From: Sphaerosporella brunnea | Taxonomy: Eukaryota > Ascomycota > Pezizomycetes > Pezizales > Pyronemataceae | NCBI GenBank assembly: GCA_008704415.1 | Contig: VXIS01000062.1 | Coordinates: forward strand, 114,554 to 178,553 | DNA length: 64,000 bases | Reading direction: 5' to 3' | Notes under the pieces: model-generated | What the model saw: the letters and a program-made list of their open reading frames with translations, nothing else | What the model was told of the DNA's origin: nothing | Databases searched by the model: none | Program-made: the position numbers and the translations under genes | Part shown: piece by piece, positions 46,486-58,800 of the stretch | Layout: the number at the start of each line of letters is the position of its first letter | Position numbering within the stretch: position 1 is the first letter of the stretch

Positions 46486-47023
46486 GGTGGAAGGCAGCTA
46501 GAACGAGAGTCCGAAGGAGTTGATGTCGAGTCGTTGGGCGGATTGGGGACGAGCGAAGCGGGACAAGTTATTGGTGGCAGGAGTGATATTTTGGAGAACA
46601 ACTCGACGGTTTGGCGGTTTTGAGGGTGACTAATAAATTTGTTTCGCTTGGCTTTTTGCACCTGGCAGCTGACAAGGAACTAATGGGCCGCTTTACGGAG
46701 CTGGTTTGAGTTGTTCTCGCTGTGTTGTTCGTTTTTGCGTGCGAGCGTGATGGCGCCGAAAAAATTAAAGATTCTTGGGCGATAAGATAAAGCGGGGGGA
46801 AGATAAGATAAGATGAGCAGGATAAGATTTCTCTGCCATCTAATCTAATCTACGCTGGCGGAAAAACGATAATCCGGCATCCATCTTGGCACAGACAATG
46901 TCAGACATACGTGGGTTGAGTTACGTCAATTGTAACTCACAGATCTACGTCAGTTGCTGCATTGCCCTCCATAAATATGGTGCCCCCCCCCCGCTCTTCT
47001 TCAGGTCTCGAGTACAGATTTCC
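46486..47023. promoter_or_regulatory. Divergent DNM1/PEBP promoter with a GATA-site cluster
   Basis: 538 bases between divergent starts. Five GATAA motifs occur within about 45 bases (46781-46825), followed by three ATCTA/TAATC units to 46853. GATAA is the core site of fungal GATA factors such as AreA (nitrogen) and SreA (iron). The regulatory effect is inferred. Confidence 0.5.
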
Positions 47024-47995
47024 ATGGCTTTTCACCCCCTACGAAGCTTTACAAAAGCGGCCAACGTCTTTCGTACACCCTGTATTACTCGACTAGCAGT
47101 TACTCTCCCATTAATTCACAAGATGTCTCTTGTCAGTCTCCGTTGTGTGGTATAGGTGCTTGGTAGAGGGGCTGACAGACTAAACAGGGGACCATCAATC
47201 AATCGTTGCGGGAATCGTAAGTGAACTCAAGATACATCCAAACTAATTCACGGTAGTAAACTGCGGAATTAGGCTTAAACATCACGAAATCATACCCGAT
47301 GGTAAACGATAGTCTCGGTAGGGAATGCTCCTGGTGATCTAATTGCTTCTTTACGTAGTCATCGATGATTTTACTCCAACAGCCCTATTGTCTGTTGAAT
47401 ATCCGGCCAGCAATGTCCAGGTATCACTGGGTAATACCATCTCGCCGTCTGATGCGCAAGAAGTCCCGAAGATTCGAATTACTCCAGACGAGCACGACGA
47501 TGCGGTTTTTACCGTTGTAGGCAATTACATGGAAAGTGTAACAATCGGCAGTTGGAGCTAACGTTGCCCAGGTCATGACGGATCCGGACGCACCTTCAAG
47601 GGAAGACCCAAAATGGTCCGAGTTCTGTCATTGGATCGTTACTGGACTCAAGCCGGACACAGCAAGTGCCTCTGACCCGTCTACTCCACGCTCAGTCGAT
47701 ACATCGAAGGGCCATGAGCTCATCGGGTACATGGGTCCAGCCCCACCACCCAAAACTGGCAAACACCGATATGTTATCTTGCTCTATAAGGATGGAAACA
47801 CCACCAAAATGAAAGGTCCACCAGAGAGGAAGAAGTGGGGAAACCACGATTATCGAAGGGGCGCGCGTCAATGGGCAGAGAAATATGATCTCAAACTTGT
47901 CGGTAAGAAAGCTCATGTTTAGTCGTTCAATCGGTAAATGAAACTGAATGTATGCAGGGGCCAACTTTTTCTTCGCCCAGAATAAGTCTCAGTAG
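47024..47995 (+). CDS. Phosphatidylethanolamine-binding protein (PEBP/TFS1 family)
   Basis: Small phospholipid-binding protein; yeast relatives inhibit carboxypeptidase Y. Six exons (47024-47131, 47188-47216, 47273-47301, 47359-47516, 47572-47902, 47958-47995) give 230 residues. The signatures are VMTDPDAPSR (ligand pocket) and GPAPPPKTGKHRYVILLY, with FCHWIV between them. Exons 2 and 3 are both exactly 29 nt. The acceptor after GGAATTAG at 47272 is needed, because the nearer one leads to a stop. The first 33 residues are basic and hydrophobic with no acidic residue, like a mitochondrial presequence; an internal start at Met34 (MSLGTINQS) would give the usual cytosolic form. Ligand and partner are not evident. 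Confidence 0.88.
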
Positions 47996-48337
47996 ACATA
48001 TTTGAGAAGATAACTGCTTTGAATCGAATAAGAAATAATGCCATTTATTCATTTGTACGGCTCATGTTCTAGCGAGTGATCAGTAGTGAATCCGGCCGAG
48101 CATCGATCTGCAGCTTTGCGATGTACTGATGGATATCATAACCCGATTGTTATTTGGTTGTATCTACTATAATATCGAGTATGCCTGGCATGTGAAGATC
48201 ATATGTTCACCAAGAGTGCTGTAAATTACTTAAGTAGGTATTCCGTTGTCTGTGATTCACCCCTAACCCTTACTGGCCGTGTCGTGTCGTCAAGTTCAAG
48301 GGGTCACAAAAGTCTACCTCATCTCACCCTTGACGCG
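47996..48337. other. PEBP-ALG6 intergenic region
   Basis: 342 bases between two co-directional genes, holding the PEBP 3' UTR and the ALG6 promoter. No specific site was identified. Confidence 0.5.
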
Positions 48338-50097
48338 ATGCCGACCACTCCTCGACATAAAAAAACCAAGAGAGTAACACGTTCCATATCGTTCTCATTA
48401 CCGACGCTCCCATTTCCCTTAGCGTCTTTCGTACATCCTCTGCGATCCAGTGCTTCACAATGGTTGATCGTGCCGGCGCTTTTGACGGTCGCCTTTCTCT
48501 TCCGCTGGGCTGTGGGGCTAGGGCCGTATTCTGGTACGATTGCTGGATAATTTGGCATTCCGTCACTGACGGTCATAGGGATGGGAGCTCCCCCTATGCA
48601 TGGCGACTTTGAGGCTCAAAGGCATTGGATAGAGTTGACGACTCATCTCCCTATCAAGGAGTGGTACTGGCATGATCTGGAATGGTGGGGACTCGACTAT
48701 CCTCCACTGACAGCCTACCACAGCTGGCTTTTAGGATTGATGTTAGTTCGTCGTGGAGAATTAGGTTTTCTCATGGACTGCATGCTAATGTCTGTAGAGG
48801 AAACTACATCAACAAAACTTGGTTTCAGCTATACGATTCACGCGGAATGGATGACGACCAACTGAAGACGTTTATGAGATTCACAGCTATACTTTCCGAA
48901 TACCTTACATACATACCCGCTATCGTCATCTTCGCTCGCGTATACGGCAAACAAGCTGGACTGAGCGCCTACGACAGAGCAATTGCATTGGGCGCAATAC
49001 TTTTGCAACCTGGTTTGATCCTAGTGGACCACGGCCACTTCCAATATAACTCTGTCATGCTTGGATTTGCTTTCCTGGCTCTTGACTGCTTCATCACGGA
49101 CCACATCCTTTGGGGCTCATTCTTCTTTGTCCTGTCGCTATGCTTCAAGCAGATGGCACTTTACTATGCACCAGTGGTTTTTGCATATCTTCTGGGGCTA
49201 TGTGTATTCCCACGATTGGATATACGGCGCCTGTTCTGCCTCGGCCTGGTAGTCGTCGGCACCTTTTCCATAATGTTGGCGCCACTGGTACTGTTTGGTG
49301 GGGTGGAGCAAATTGGCCAATGCTTGTTCCGCGTATTTCCATTCGCCAGAGGTCTCTGGGAGGACAAAGTTGCAAACTTCTGGTGTGCAACGAATGTAGT
49401 GATTAAGTACAAGAAAGTGTTCACTCCTGAAACACTTCAACGTGCTAGGTAAGTAACAGGAAAATCCCATATGCTGTTGCCGCTAATTATTTCCAGTCTG
49501 GCCATGACATTAGTGGGAATTCTCCCAACATGCATTATTCTTTTCCTGAACCCGCAAAAACGCTTGCTACCTCTGGGCCTATCAACATGTGCATGGAGTT
49601 TCTTCCTGTTCTCCTTCCAAGTTCATGAGAAAAGCATTCTGCTTCCTCTCTTACCAGCAACGCTTCTTTTGGCGGGGTCCTTGAGTGGGGATACTATTTC
49701 CTGGGTGACTTGGATGAACAATGTTGCCATGTTTAGGTAAGCTCAGAATGTTGCTGCGCCTTTCCGACTGCTGATGGGCCGTAGTATGTGGCCCTTGTTG
49801 CGTCGCGACGGCCTTGCCCTCCAATACGCTGTCATGATGCTGTTCTACGCCTGGTTGATGGGGACTTTCCACAACTTGCCGCAGGACTTGCCCTCGAAGG
49901 CCGTCCATCTATTGTCATACGCGGCAATCCTGGGCTTACACTTGGCGGAGATTGTAGTGGGGAAATTAGAGCGGTACCCAGATCTGTGGGTTGTCGGCAA
50001 TGTGGTCGTGTGCTTCGGGTGCTACCTGCTAGCTTGGGCGTGGTTGCAGAAGAGAATGTGGACAGAAAGTCTGCGCGGAAAGTCCAAAGCCGAGTGA
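48338..50097 (+). CDS. alg6: Dolichyl-P-Glc:Man9GlcNAc2-PP-dolichol alpha-1,3-glucosyltransferase ALG6
   Basis: ER membrane enzyme that adds the first glucose to the lipid-linked oligosaccharide used in N-glycosylation. Five exons (48338-48533, 48579-48741, 48798-49448, 49497-49736, 49785-50097) give 520 residues, close to the usual length. Motifs: [20 protein letters not shown] in the first lumenal loop, then [14 protein letters not shown], the ALG6/ALG8 signature, and HGHFQYN. At least ten hydrophobic segments span the rest, with KSILLPLLP near the end. The loop sequence and QRHWIE fit ALG6 better than ALG8. The first intron is only 45 nt. It converges on COX17 with a 100-base gap, so the 3' UTRs probably overlap. 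Confidence 0.92.
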
Positions 50098-50197
50098 CTG
50101 CATTTTTTGTTTACAGTTTTAGAGCAATCGATAGTGATATACAGTATGTCGTATTGTACAAGTTTGCAAGACCGCGCTGGCTCCACCGTGGCCTGAT

Positions 50198-50614
50198 CTA
50201 GATCTTGAATCCGTAGCTAGCCATGCACTTCTTGTAGGCATTGATGGTGTCTACGCATTCGACTTCTCCACCCTTGTTGCTGTACAGGAAGCACTCATCT
50301 CGAGCGGCTTTCTCCTCCTTGCAGACACCTATGCGAGTGGTGAGTGACAAGAGTTTTAGGAGTGCCTTTGGAGTACGTACAACACGGCTTGGGCGCAGCG
50401 GGGGATGACTGCAAGACGACGTTTTCTGCGCGACAGGATGGATTAGCGAGGAGGTTTCATTTGAGCTTGTTGGAGTTGGGGATGATACCGGGTGCTGAGT
50501 TAGTGGCAGCTATGGGGGTCAACTTCCGGGTTAGAACGCTGCTGGAGCCCAGCGATCAAGACAGAGCTGGGGGGACGTACCAGACGTAGGAACGACTTTG
50601 ACGGACGAAGACAT
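50198..50614 (-). CDS. cox17: Copper chaperone COX17
   Basis: Delivers copper to SCO1 and COX11 in the intermembrane space for cytochrome c oxidase assembly. Three small exons (50614-50581, 50425-50381, 50328-50198) give 69 residues, which is the normal size and is missed by simple ORF calling. The copper site KPCCVCKEEKAARDEC and the second helix cysteines ...ECVDTINAYKKCMASYGFKI form the twin CX9C fold. The first intron (155 nt) is long compared with its neighbours. The start lies 300 bases from the divergent AflY-like gene. Confidence 0.95.
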
Positions 50615-50913
50615 AATGAAGGTTTGGACGATTGCTGTTGAGAATGAATGAATAGAGGGGAAGGCAAAAATGTGTGATTTGAATTTGTCAGAACCCGCCG
50701 GAACAAAGAAGTGCGGTCGGCAAGGGTTCTTCGGAAACGGCAGCTAACGGCGTTTTGTCTCTAGTAGTTCCTCCGGGACAGGCACGTGGCGATCGACGCG
50801 CGACGGCTCAACCGAACAGCAGAGCAGGCAGGTACAGAACGATCTCCGTGACCAACATATCTCGCCCTTCATTGACGCACTTTCCCCGTGAAGAAAACAA
50901 ACACATCAGGATC

Positions 50914-52520
50914 ATGCTCTCGCTTCAAAGCTACCTCAACGCTTTGGGAAGCCTTCTCTCGTCTTCGGCGTCGGCGCCGCGATTATTCGACAAAATACCT
51001 CGCGTCACCGTCTCTGGTCACGAGACATCTCCCGAGAAACGAGACCGCACCTTGAAGCACCTTCTGAAAGCCAATCATCACAATTTTTCTGTGTTGCGTA
51101 AATCTTGTCAGCTTCCTAATGATTTGCCTTATGTAGGGCCTCTGCATCCTCTACTAGGATGGGGTAATTGATGTTTGCCTAGGCCTTGGGTTCGTCGTAC
51201 CTGCTCGGGGCGACAGCAGAGCAACTCCAGGAATTGTACGATTCGGCGAGTACCAGGCTGGATGCGTGGGAAAATTCTCCCATGGAAATCAGTTCTCATG
51301 ACTGGAAGGATTATCTTGGTGAAAAATCGTACTTATTTGGTCTTCCACACCTGCATCGACAATGCTGAACGATGTAATAGACATCAACGAGCATACCTCG
51401 ACTTTTTTGAAGATGAGCTGGTCACGATGGGATACAATTGGAGGGACGTTTTGACCAAATACTTGCTCACTGGACCGAATCCTCTCATCCACGGAATGAT
51501 TGGCGGATGTAAGTGATAAATGCTATCCTTGGGAAAATCTCCTGACGAATTACAGTTGGATACCCGTTGGTACATTTGGGGGTATGTGGTGACATCGTCA
51601 AGCATGATAGTAGCTACTGACAGGCCGGCAGTATGCATACGAACTTGGTAGCCGTGAGCTTGCCATGGAAGGTAGTTCACGTCTCTGTCTATTAGCCAAC
51701 TTGATGCTCAAAAGGTGACAGCTTTGGTGCTTGCCACTACGAACTACGATCCCCTTCATCGGTATCTCGATGGAACTTTCGAGGAAACAGCAGTTTCTGG
51801 CCAACCCTCTCTGTCGGGAACGCAACTATCACCGCAAGAGATCCTCGCACAGCTTCGTCACGATTCTCGCTTCGACAATGTCTTAAAAATTTCTGGCCTG
51901 GATATTCACATTCTCTTTGAGAATGCCGAATCCGCTATGCTTGAGTACTGTCACAAGTTCTCACTCGAAGGTAACAACACGGATTCATATCATACTAGGC
52001 TTTTTCTAAATAGCTACCTAGATGCAGAGACATGTCTTCTTGAAATGGCGAGGACTACAGTAGTCTTGCTGTGTGCGACATTTGTCACCGAAACGCCGAA
52101 ATACAACTTCTACAGGTTTCAGCTGTTGTCCGTTACGTATGCGGTGCGAACCGTTCTCCCTGAATTGCCCGCCTTATACGCGCCTTCATTGCTCAGATCA
52201 TATTGGATGTTAATCGTCAGCTTTTACTGCCTGATGCTACGGCCGGAAATGAAGCCAGAGTTAATTGACGAAGTTGAGATCAGCGGAACATCGTGGGACG
52301 TTATCGTGAAGAAAGCTCTCGGATCGGGTTTGGGCGCTGGTGTAAAAAAGGGCACTCATTACCTTGAAGGTAGGTTTCGTCGCATAGATTGTCAACCAGC
52401 TTGTTAGCTGACCAGCCGACAGTGGTGAGAATATTGAGAGAATGTGCGAATTTGTGGACTAGCGAAGACACGTTCTTCCTTCGTGCAGCAGTGAAGATCA
52501 CTTCAGGATTCATGTCCTGA
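50914..52520 (+). CDS. AflY/questin-oxidase-like protein (DUF4243)
   Basis: Member of the fungal family that includes questin oxidase and AflY, which cleave anthraquinone-type rings in a Baeyer-Villiger manner. My seven-exon model (50914-51132, 51183-51328, 51381-51508, 51556-51581, 51632-51671, 51722-52369, 52423-52520) gives 434 residues, typical for the family. Family-like segments are LLKANHHNFS near the N-terminus, LGATAEQLQELYD, and GFGYPLVHLGYAYELGSRELAMEAL. The first intron is the weakest: the more obvious donor GTAAAT shifts the frame, while GTAGGG at 51133 preserves it. The usual FHNH motif after NHHxFF is not recognisable, so activity is uncertain. No polyketide synthase or other biosynthetic gene is nearby, so this is an orphan member. 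Confidence 0.78.
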
Positions 52521-54076
52521 AGAGAGGTGGGCGGCGAGGACCAATTTACATATGCATACCAAATTTCCCCTGCAAATGAATACATACATGCAGGAGGAAC
52601 CTCAAAAATATAATTAACAACAACCGACCGCATATGCTCGGCTCTGAAGTGAATCTGTTTTCCAGTAGGAAGTGTGCCGTATTATCTGACGGCGTCCGGT
52701 TTTTATCCAAGGCTCAGTATAGGACTTGGGGCGGGTGGTCGCCTGAGAGGATCCAGGCATTGTGCGGCTGCATCATTTAACTCAAGCTTCCCTCTATATC
52801 AACGGGTGGAGAAGCAAAGCCCGGCGGGGGGCTTACTGCCCGTAAAGACCACAGCGCCCAAAGCTATAGATCGTCGCAAGATGACGAAGGGTGGGCACTG
52901 TGCCTGTACCTGTAGTTGTGCTGTAGAAGTGGGGATAGTGCTGCACTGTATCTGAACGTCCTCAAGTTGTATGGCCCACTCCGTATTAATAATACAATGA
53001 TTGGCATGCTCAGTCGCAATCGCCCCAGGAAAAAAATGCCTGACACCCGGGGAAGCGGTCTGTTAGCTCGTCTTCGGCCTTCAAAGCAAAGATCTCGTGG
53101 AAGGGTGTCGAAAAATGAGGACCGATTATTGACCCGATTCTTCAAAGTAGATACTCTATTACAGACCTTCTTAGTTAACGATTGGGATCGCGCCATCTTG
53201 CCATAAATTTTCTTAAACAGACATATATGACCAGGCATTACTGAGCTCTGATGTTTTTCAGCCAACTAAGAAGATATATGAGGTGTGACTGCAATGCCAT
53301 TTCCGAACGAATTTTTTTTCTTCCACTCGTAGCGGACTCATTACGAACCGGGCTCACTTAGCACTGCGGGACATACTCATTCGTCACTTGCTCGTTGAAA
53401 CTATTGTCATGGCGGATGCCGCTTTTTGAGGATAGTTTTTAGCGTTCGAGCTTATAAGGTTGTAGAGTGTAGCTTTCTGAGGATATTCGGGTCTCAGGAA
53501 GGGGTGATCATGCTTCGCTCCTCATCTGTAGAGAACTCGTCCATCTCAATATCGTAATAGCACTGTTCCTCTTCGTTCCACTGCATCATCACATACATCG
53601 CGATATTGTTCTAGTGAGTGGGATGTGAAAAGAAAACCCCGCAAGCTCTGAAATACCCATGGCTTCCTCGAGCTCAAGCTTTTACTCTCCCCAGATTAGA
53701 TATTATTCCAACTTTCGTACTTTATTGGTTCTATGAAACTCTAAGTTAACTATCTCCCAGCGCCTTCGCGGCTTTGTGTTTTTGGAACCGCTGTAACAAA
53801 ATAAGGTCACTACGCTTTTGCACCCCTTGTTAACTGACCTCCAGCATCCAGCTGGAAGCGTTTTCCGACTCCGCAACTGTCGCTACAAATTCGGGATAAT
53901 TTTTGCAAACTTCCCGATTGAAGTTGAGGTCGAAGAATCATGATGAGGCACCGGCACTTTGACACGATAAGTTCACGTTGCTTCCGAAAATCGGGATCCG
54001 CACGAGTATGAACATGATTCGTTATTCTATTAAAATCAGTCGCAAGCCATCCCAGTTACTCGCTTCTGTTGTGCCT
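52521..54076. other. Intergenic region between AflY-like gene and glutamate 5-kinase
   Basis: 1.56 kb between convergent genes with no family-recognisable ORF. One short frame at about 52916-53206 is rich in Arg but unsupported. Confidence 0.55.
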
Positions 54077-55743
54077 CTAGCTGTTCTCGCTACTCCGATC
54101 GAAGAACGCGGTGTTGTCCCGGTAGGTTATGTACTCGGAATCTTGCGCCCAGCATGTCAGAATTGATTCTCCATTCCAAGACAATGAACACATACCAGCG
54201 TAGCCCAACAAATCATGGATCCGGCTGCTCCTCTGGCCTTTGATTCTGCTGATTTCTACACTCGTATAGTTGACCAGTGCTCGTCCAACTTCTGGCCCAA
54301 GAATTTCAAATCCTCCATCTTCCTTGCGCTTGGCTACCACTATGTTCACACATTCTTGCTGAGCAAATGTGCCAGTAACTTCAAGGACACCGACTGGCAA
54401 CAAGCCGGCCTTGTCGGTTCGGGTTAATGCACGATATGCTCCTTCATCGATTACCAGCGTTCCGTGTGGCTTAAGACCATGCAAGATCCAGAAGTATCGA
54501 TCACGTATAGCCCGGGGCTTTGCGACGAAACGGGTATGCAAAGGGCACTTCAGAGCGCTTGTTGGAGGAGGAGTGGGAATTTGGGTAGCTGAAGCCAACG
54601 TGGACGTCGCTGCTGGATCTTCCGGGTCCCCCAAGGCTGTCAGGGCAACATGACTGGTATTGCGTGAGAGGGCTGGAGTCGGTGCCTTCGAATCTTGCCT
54701 AATCGACTGTATGTAGGCCACGATGTGGAAGATGTTACTTGGTGTAGACGATCGTGTGATGATGGTAGTTACGCCAGCGGAAGTTGCCAAGCGGGCTGCG
54801 GTGAGTTTTGTTGACATTCCACCAGTCCCAAGGCTAGATCCAGCGGATGATACTAGTACGCATTAAAAACTGGCACTTGGAGATACAAACCAGCTTCAGG
54901 AGGGGCATACCGTCAACTTCAAGGCTTGAGATGTCTTCAACCACCTCGACCGGCTTGGCATCAGGATGGGTTCGTGGGTTGTTGGTGTACAAGCAGTCGA
55001 CGTCGGTCATGAGGAACAGATAGTCGGCATTCACCATACCGGCTGTAATCGCGGACAGTGTATCATTGTCACCGAATTTAATTTCCTGCAGCACGTCAAT
55101 CATGGTTTATCACTCGTAAACCTGAGATCCACGAACGGTAACGGCAAGCGTGTCGTTTTCGTTTACGATCGGGATAATTCCCATATGAAGCAGCTCGTTC
55201 ATTGTATTTGCAGCATTGAGATATTGGGTTCGCTTCGCGTATCAGCCACAGCTCGTTATAGGTATTCCAGATCGTTCATGAGGACTCACATCTGCAATGT
55301 CGTTCCGGGTCAACAAAATTTGGGCTACTGGCTGTCTAAGATGGGAAAACAATTCATCCCACAAAGCTATAAGTCGGCATTGACCGACTGCTGCGATAGC
55401 CTGGGAATGAGTGAGCCTGTGTTCTGCGGACTCGGCACAGTGATTGTGCTATCGTACCTGAACGGCCGCGAGGTGCTTCGGACGCTTATCGAGATCCAGT
55501 CGTCTCAAACCGATACCAATCGCACCGGACGACACCAGAATCACTCGGTGACCGTCTCGTCGCAGTCGGATACAGGTTTCAGCAATGAGCGAAAGATTCG
55601 ACAGTAAGGGTTCGTGAGTCTTTTCGTCACAGATGGACGAGGTCCCTGTTGTTCTATGAGTCTCCTTGCCCTTGCTTGGAGAGGATGGAGGAGGTTTGCA
55701 GACCGAGTTTAATGACGATAGTGAGTAGTCGCTTGCCCTTCAT
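54077..55743 (-). CDS. pro1: Glutamate 5-kinase
   Basis: First enzyme of proline synthesis; phosphorylates glutamate at the gamma-carboxyl group. Six exons (55743-55704, 55645-55290, 55232-55122, 55085-54911, 54852-54196, 54141-54077) give 467 residues. The amino-acid-kinase domain has [29 protein letters not shown] and [12 protein letters not shown]-terminal PUA domain follows, with [14 protein letters not shown] and [10 protein letters not shown]. Exon 1 has 40 nt ([13 protein letters not shown]). The final intron is 54 nt with no stop, so unspliced RNA would still encode a C-terminal extension; splicing restores [14 protein letters not shown] large opposite-strand open frame at 54966-55607 is only a shadow of this gene. 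Confidence 0.93.
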
Positions 55744-56300
55744 TTCTTTAGGGATACGATGGGGAAGTGTTGTTGACGACGGATTGGTCTCGGATGGAAG
55801 CATGGCAAGTATCTATCAAATCCTGCAGCTGTGTCTGTGTTTTTTTTTCCCGTTCCGGCGGGAAAGGGCTGTATTCCATGGATCAGTATTAAACTCTCTG
55901 CTGGTGTGTTGGCCACGGCATACTTACCTACTTGATACTGATGCTGTGTTTGCTGAAGGCGCAGGCGACTTCTAGTCAAGTCACAGCAGCTATGACCCCA
56001 GGTTGTTGCTGGAGAAATCGCGGAGCAAATGGAGCTACGTGTAGAGTACCTAGCATGCGGGGCACTCCACACATTCACCGAAATGTAAATACACAGGCCA
56101 TGACAGCGATAAATAGTACATTCATCTGAGCAATTGGGCATTCACCAATAGATCAGCATTCACCTTTTGGACCGCGAAAAGTTATATACTTACCTACCTA
56201 TGTAGTGAATTTTTGGAGACTGAAGTGCTTATCACGTGGTCTGGCTTGGCATTTGGTGTCCATCCCACTTGCTGGCGCTCACACTTCTCCTCTAAACACA
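55744..56300. other. Divergent region between glutamate 5-kinase and ATP23
   Basis: 557 bases, presumed promoters of both genes. An AGAGTACC motif lies at 56044. Nothing else is recognised. Confidence 0.5.
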
Positions 56301-57180
56301 ATGGAATCAACCTCATCGAGATCGCCGAAACCGCCGAAACCGCCGGTCGAAGCTGCAGCGCCTTCCGCCGCAGACCAAGCAAAGCCTGCGCGCGGAGCAC
56401 CAGAATGGTGGCGGCAAACTTTCTCGCAAATGACCGGCCTGGGCATGACCGAAGCTGAGCGCGCACAATACGAGCTGGACCGCGAGAAACGAAGAACGGA
56501 GGCACAATGCGCAAAATGCGAAAAGAACTTGGATTACTTGATGAACTACAGTGAGCATCAGCTGCCCAGAAAGACCTACCATTCCAAATGTTTGACGGTA
56601 CTAAAATCTTTCTCTGTGGAAGGCCCAATCGTTCGTTTTATGCTTGAGAACATTGAACAGGCAAACGGCAAACTGGACAAAACAAACGTCCGGTGTCTTC
56701 CCTGCGGTAGGCTGCAAAGCGGCGGATTCGACGCGAACTATGGCATCCTTTTGTGCCAGAACCGCTTGATAGATCGTTCCCACATGGAAGATACACTGGC
56801 TCATGAACTCGTTCATGCGTATGATCATTTGCGGTTTGATGTGGATTGGAAAGATCTGAGGCACCATGCATGTTCAGAGGTTAGTCCCCTCTTTTTGTCT
56901 CCATCTCACTTTTACATCACCCAACTCAATTTCCCCCGCTCACTCGGTACAGATACGTGCTTCCAGTCTCAGTGGAGAATGTCGTTGGACTAGGGAAACT
57001 CTCGGTCGAGGTATCTGGGATTTCACTCGACATCACCAAGACTGTGTTCGCCGACGGGCAACACTGTCTGTCCGCAACCATCCGAAGTGCAAAGATGACG
57101 CCCACGCCGCGCAGGTTGTGAATTCGGTGTTTGATTCTTGCTTTGCGGACACGAGGCCTTTCCGTGAGATTTATCGTTAG
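56301..57180 (+). CDS. atp23: Mitochondrial inner-membrane protease ATP23
   Basis: Metalloprotease of the intermembrane space that processes the Atp6 precursor and helps ATP synthase assembly. Three exons (56301-56550, 56623-56879, 56953-57180) give 244 residues. The catalytic zinc motif is HELVHAYD, preceded by the conserved [20 protein letters not shown] stretch. Several conserved cysteines ([35 protein letters not shown]) fit the disulfide-bonded fold. The N-terminus is Pro/Ala-rich. It converges on the Aurora kinase with a 256-base gap. Confidence 0.93.
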
Positions 57181-57436
57181 GCTGCTACCTGACGAGCGAC
57201 TGAGAGATTGGCTGTGATACCATCGTGTGTATATGTAAGATATTTTGTATAGACGAAGAAACCAGGACGGATATGAACAGTGGTATTCTCTCTAAAATCA
57301 AGAGCTCGCTAACGAAAACAATAGCACATGCACATGCAATCAAAATTTGTCATCAGAGACCCTCTTACACCTTGCCTGCAGAAACGTCAGACGCCAGGAG
57401 TGTTGCGGAAACCGTAGACGCCCAACCGAAAAAACG

Positions 57437-58800
<1,364 letters not shown>

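Noticed and set aside
50914..52520. Secondary-metabolite cluster around the AflY-like gene
   Set aside because: Neighbours are all housekeeping genes; no synthase, transporter or pathway regulator.
54966..55607. 213-codon plus-strand open frame
   Set aside because: Exact antisense of glutamate 5-kinase exons 2-4, which carry all family motifs.
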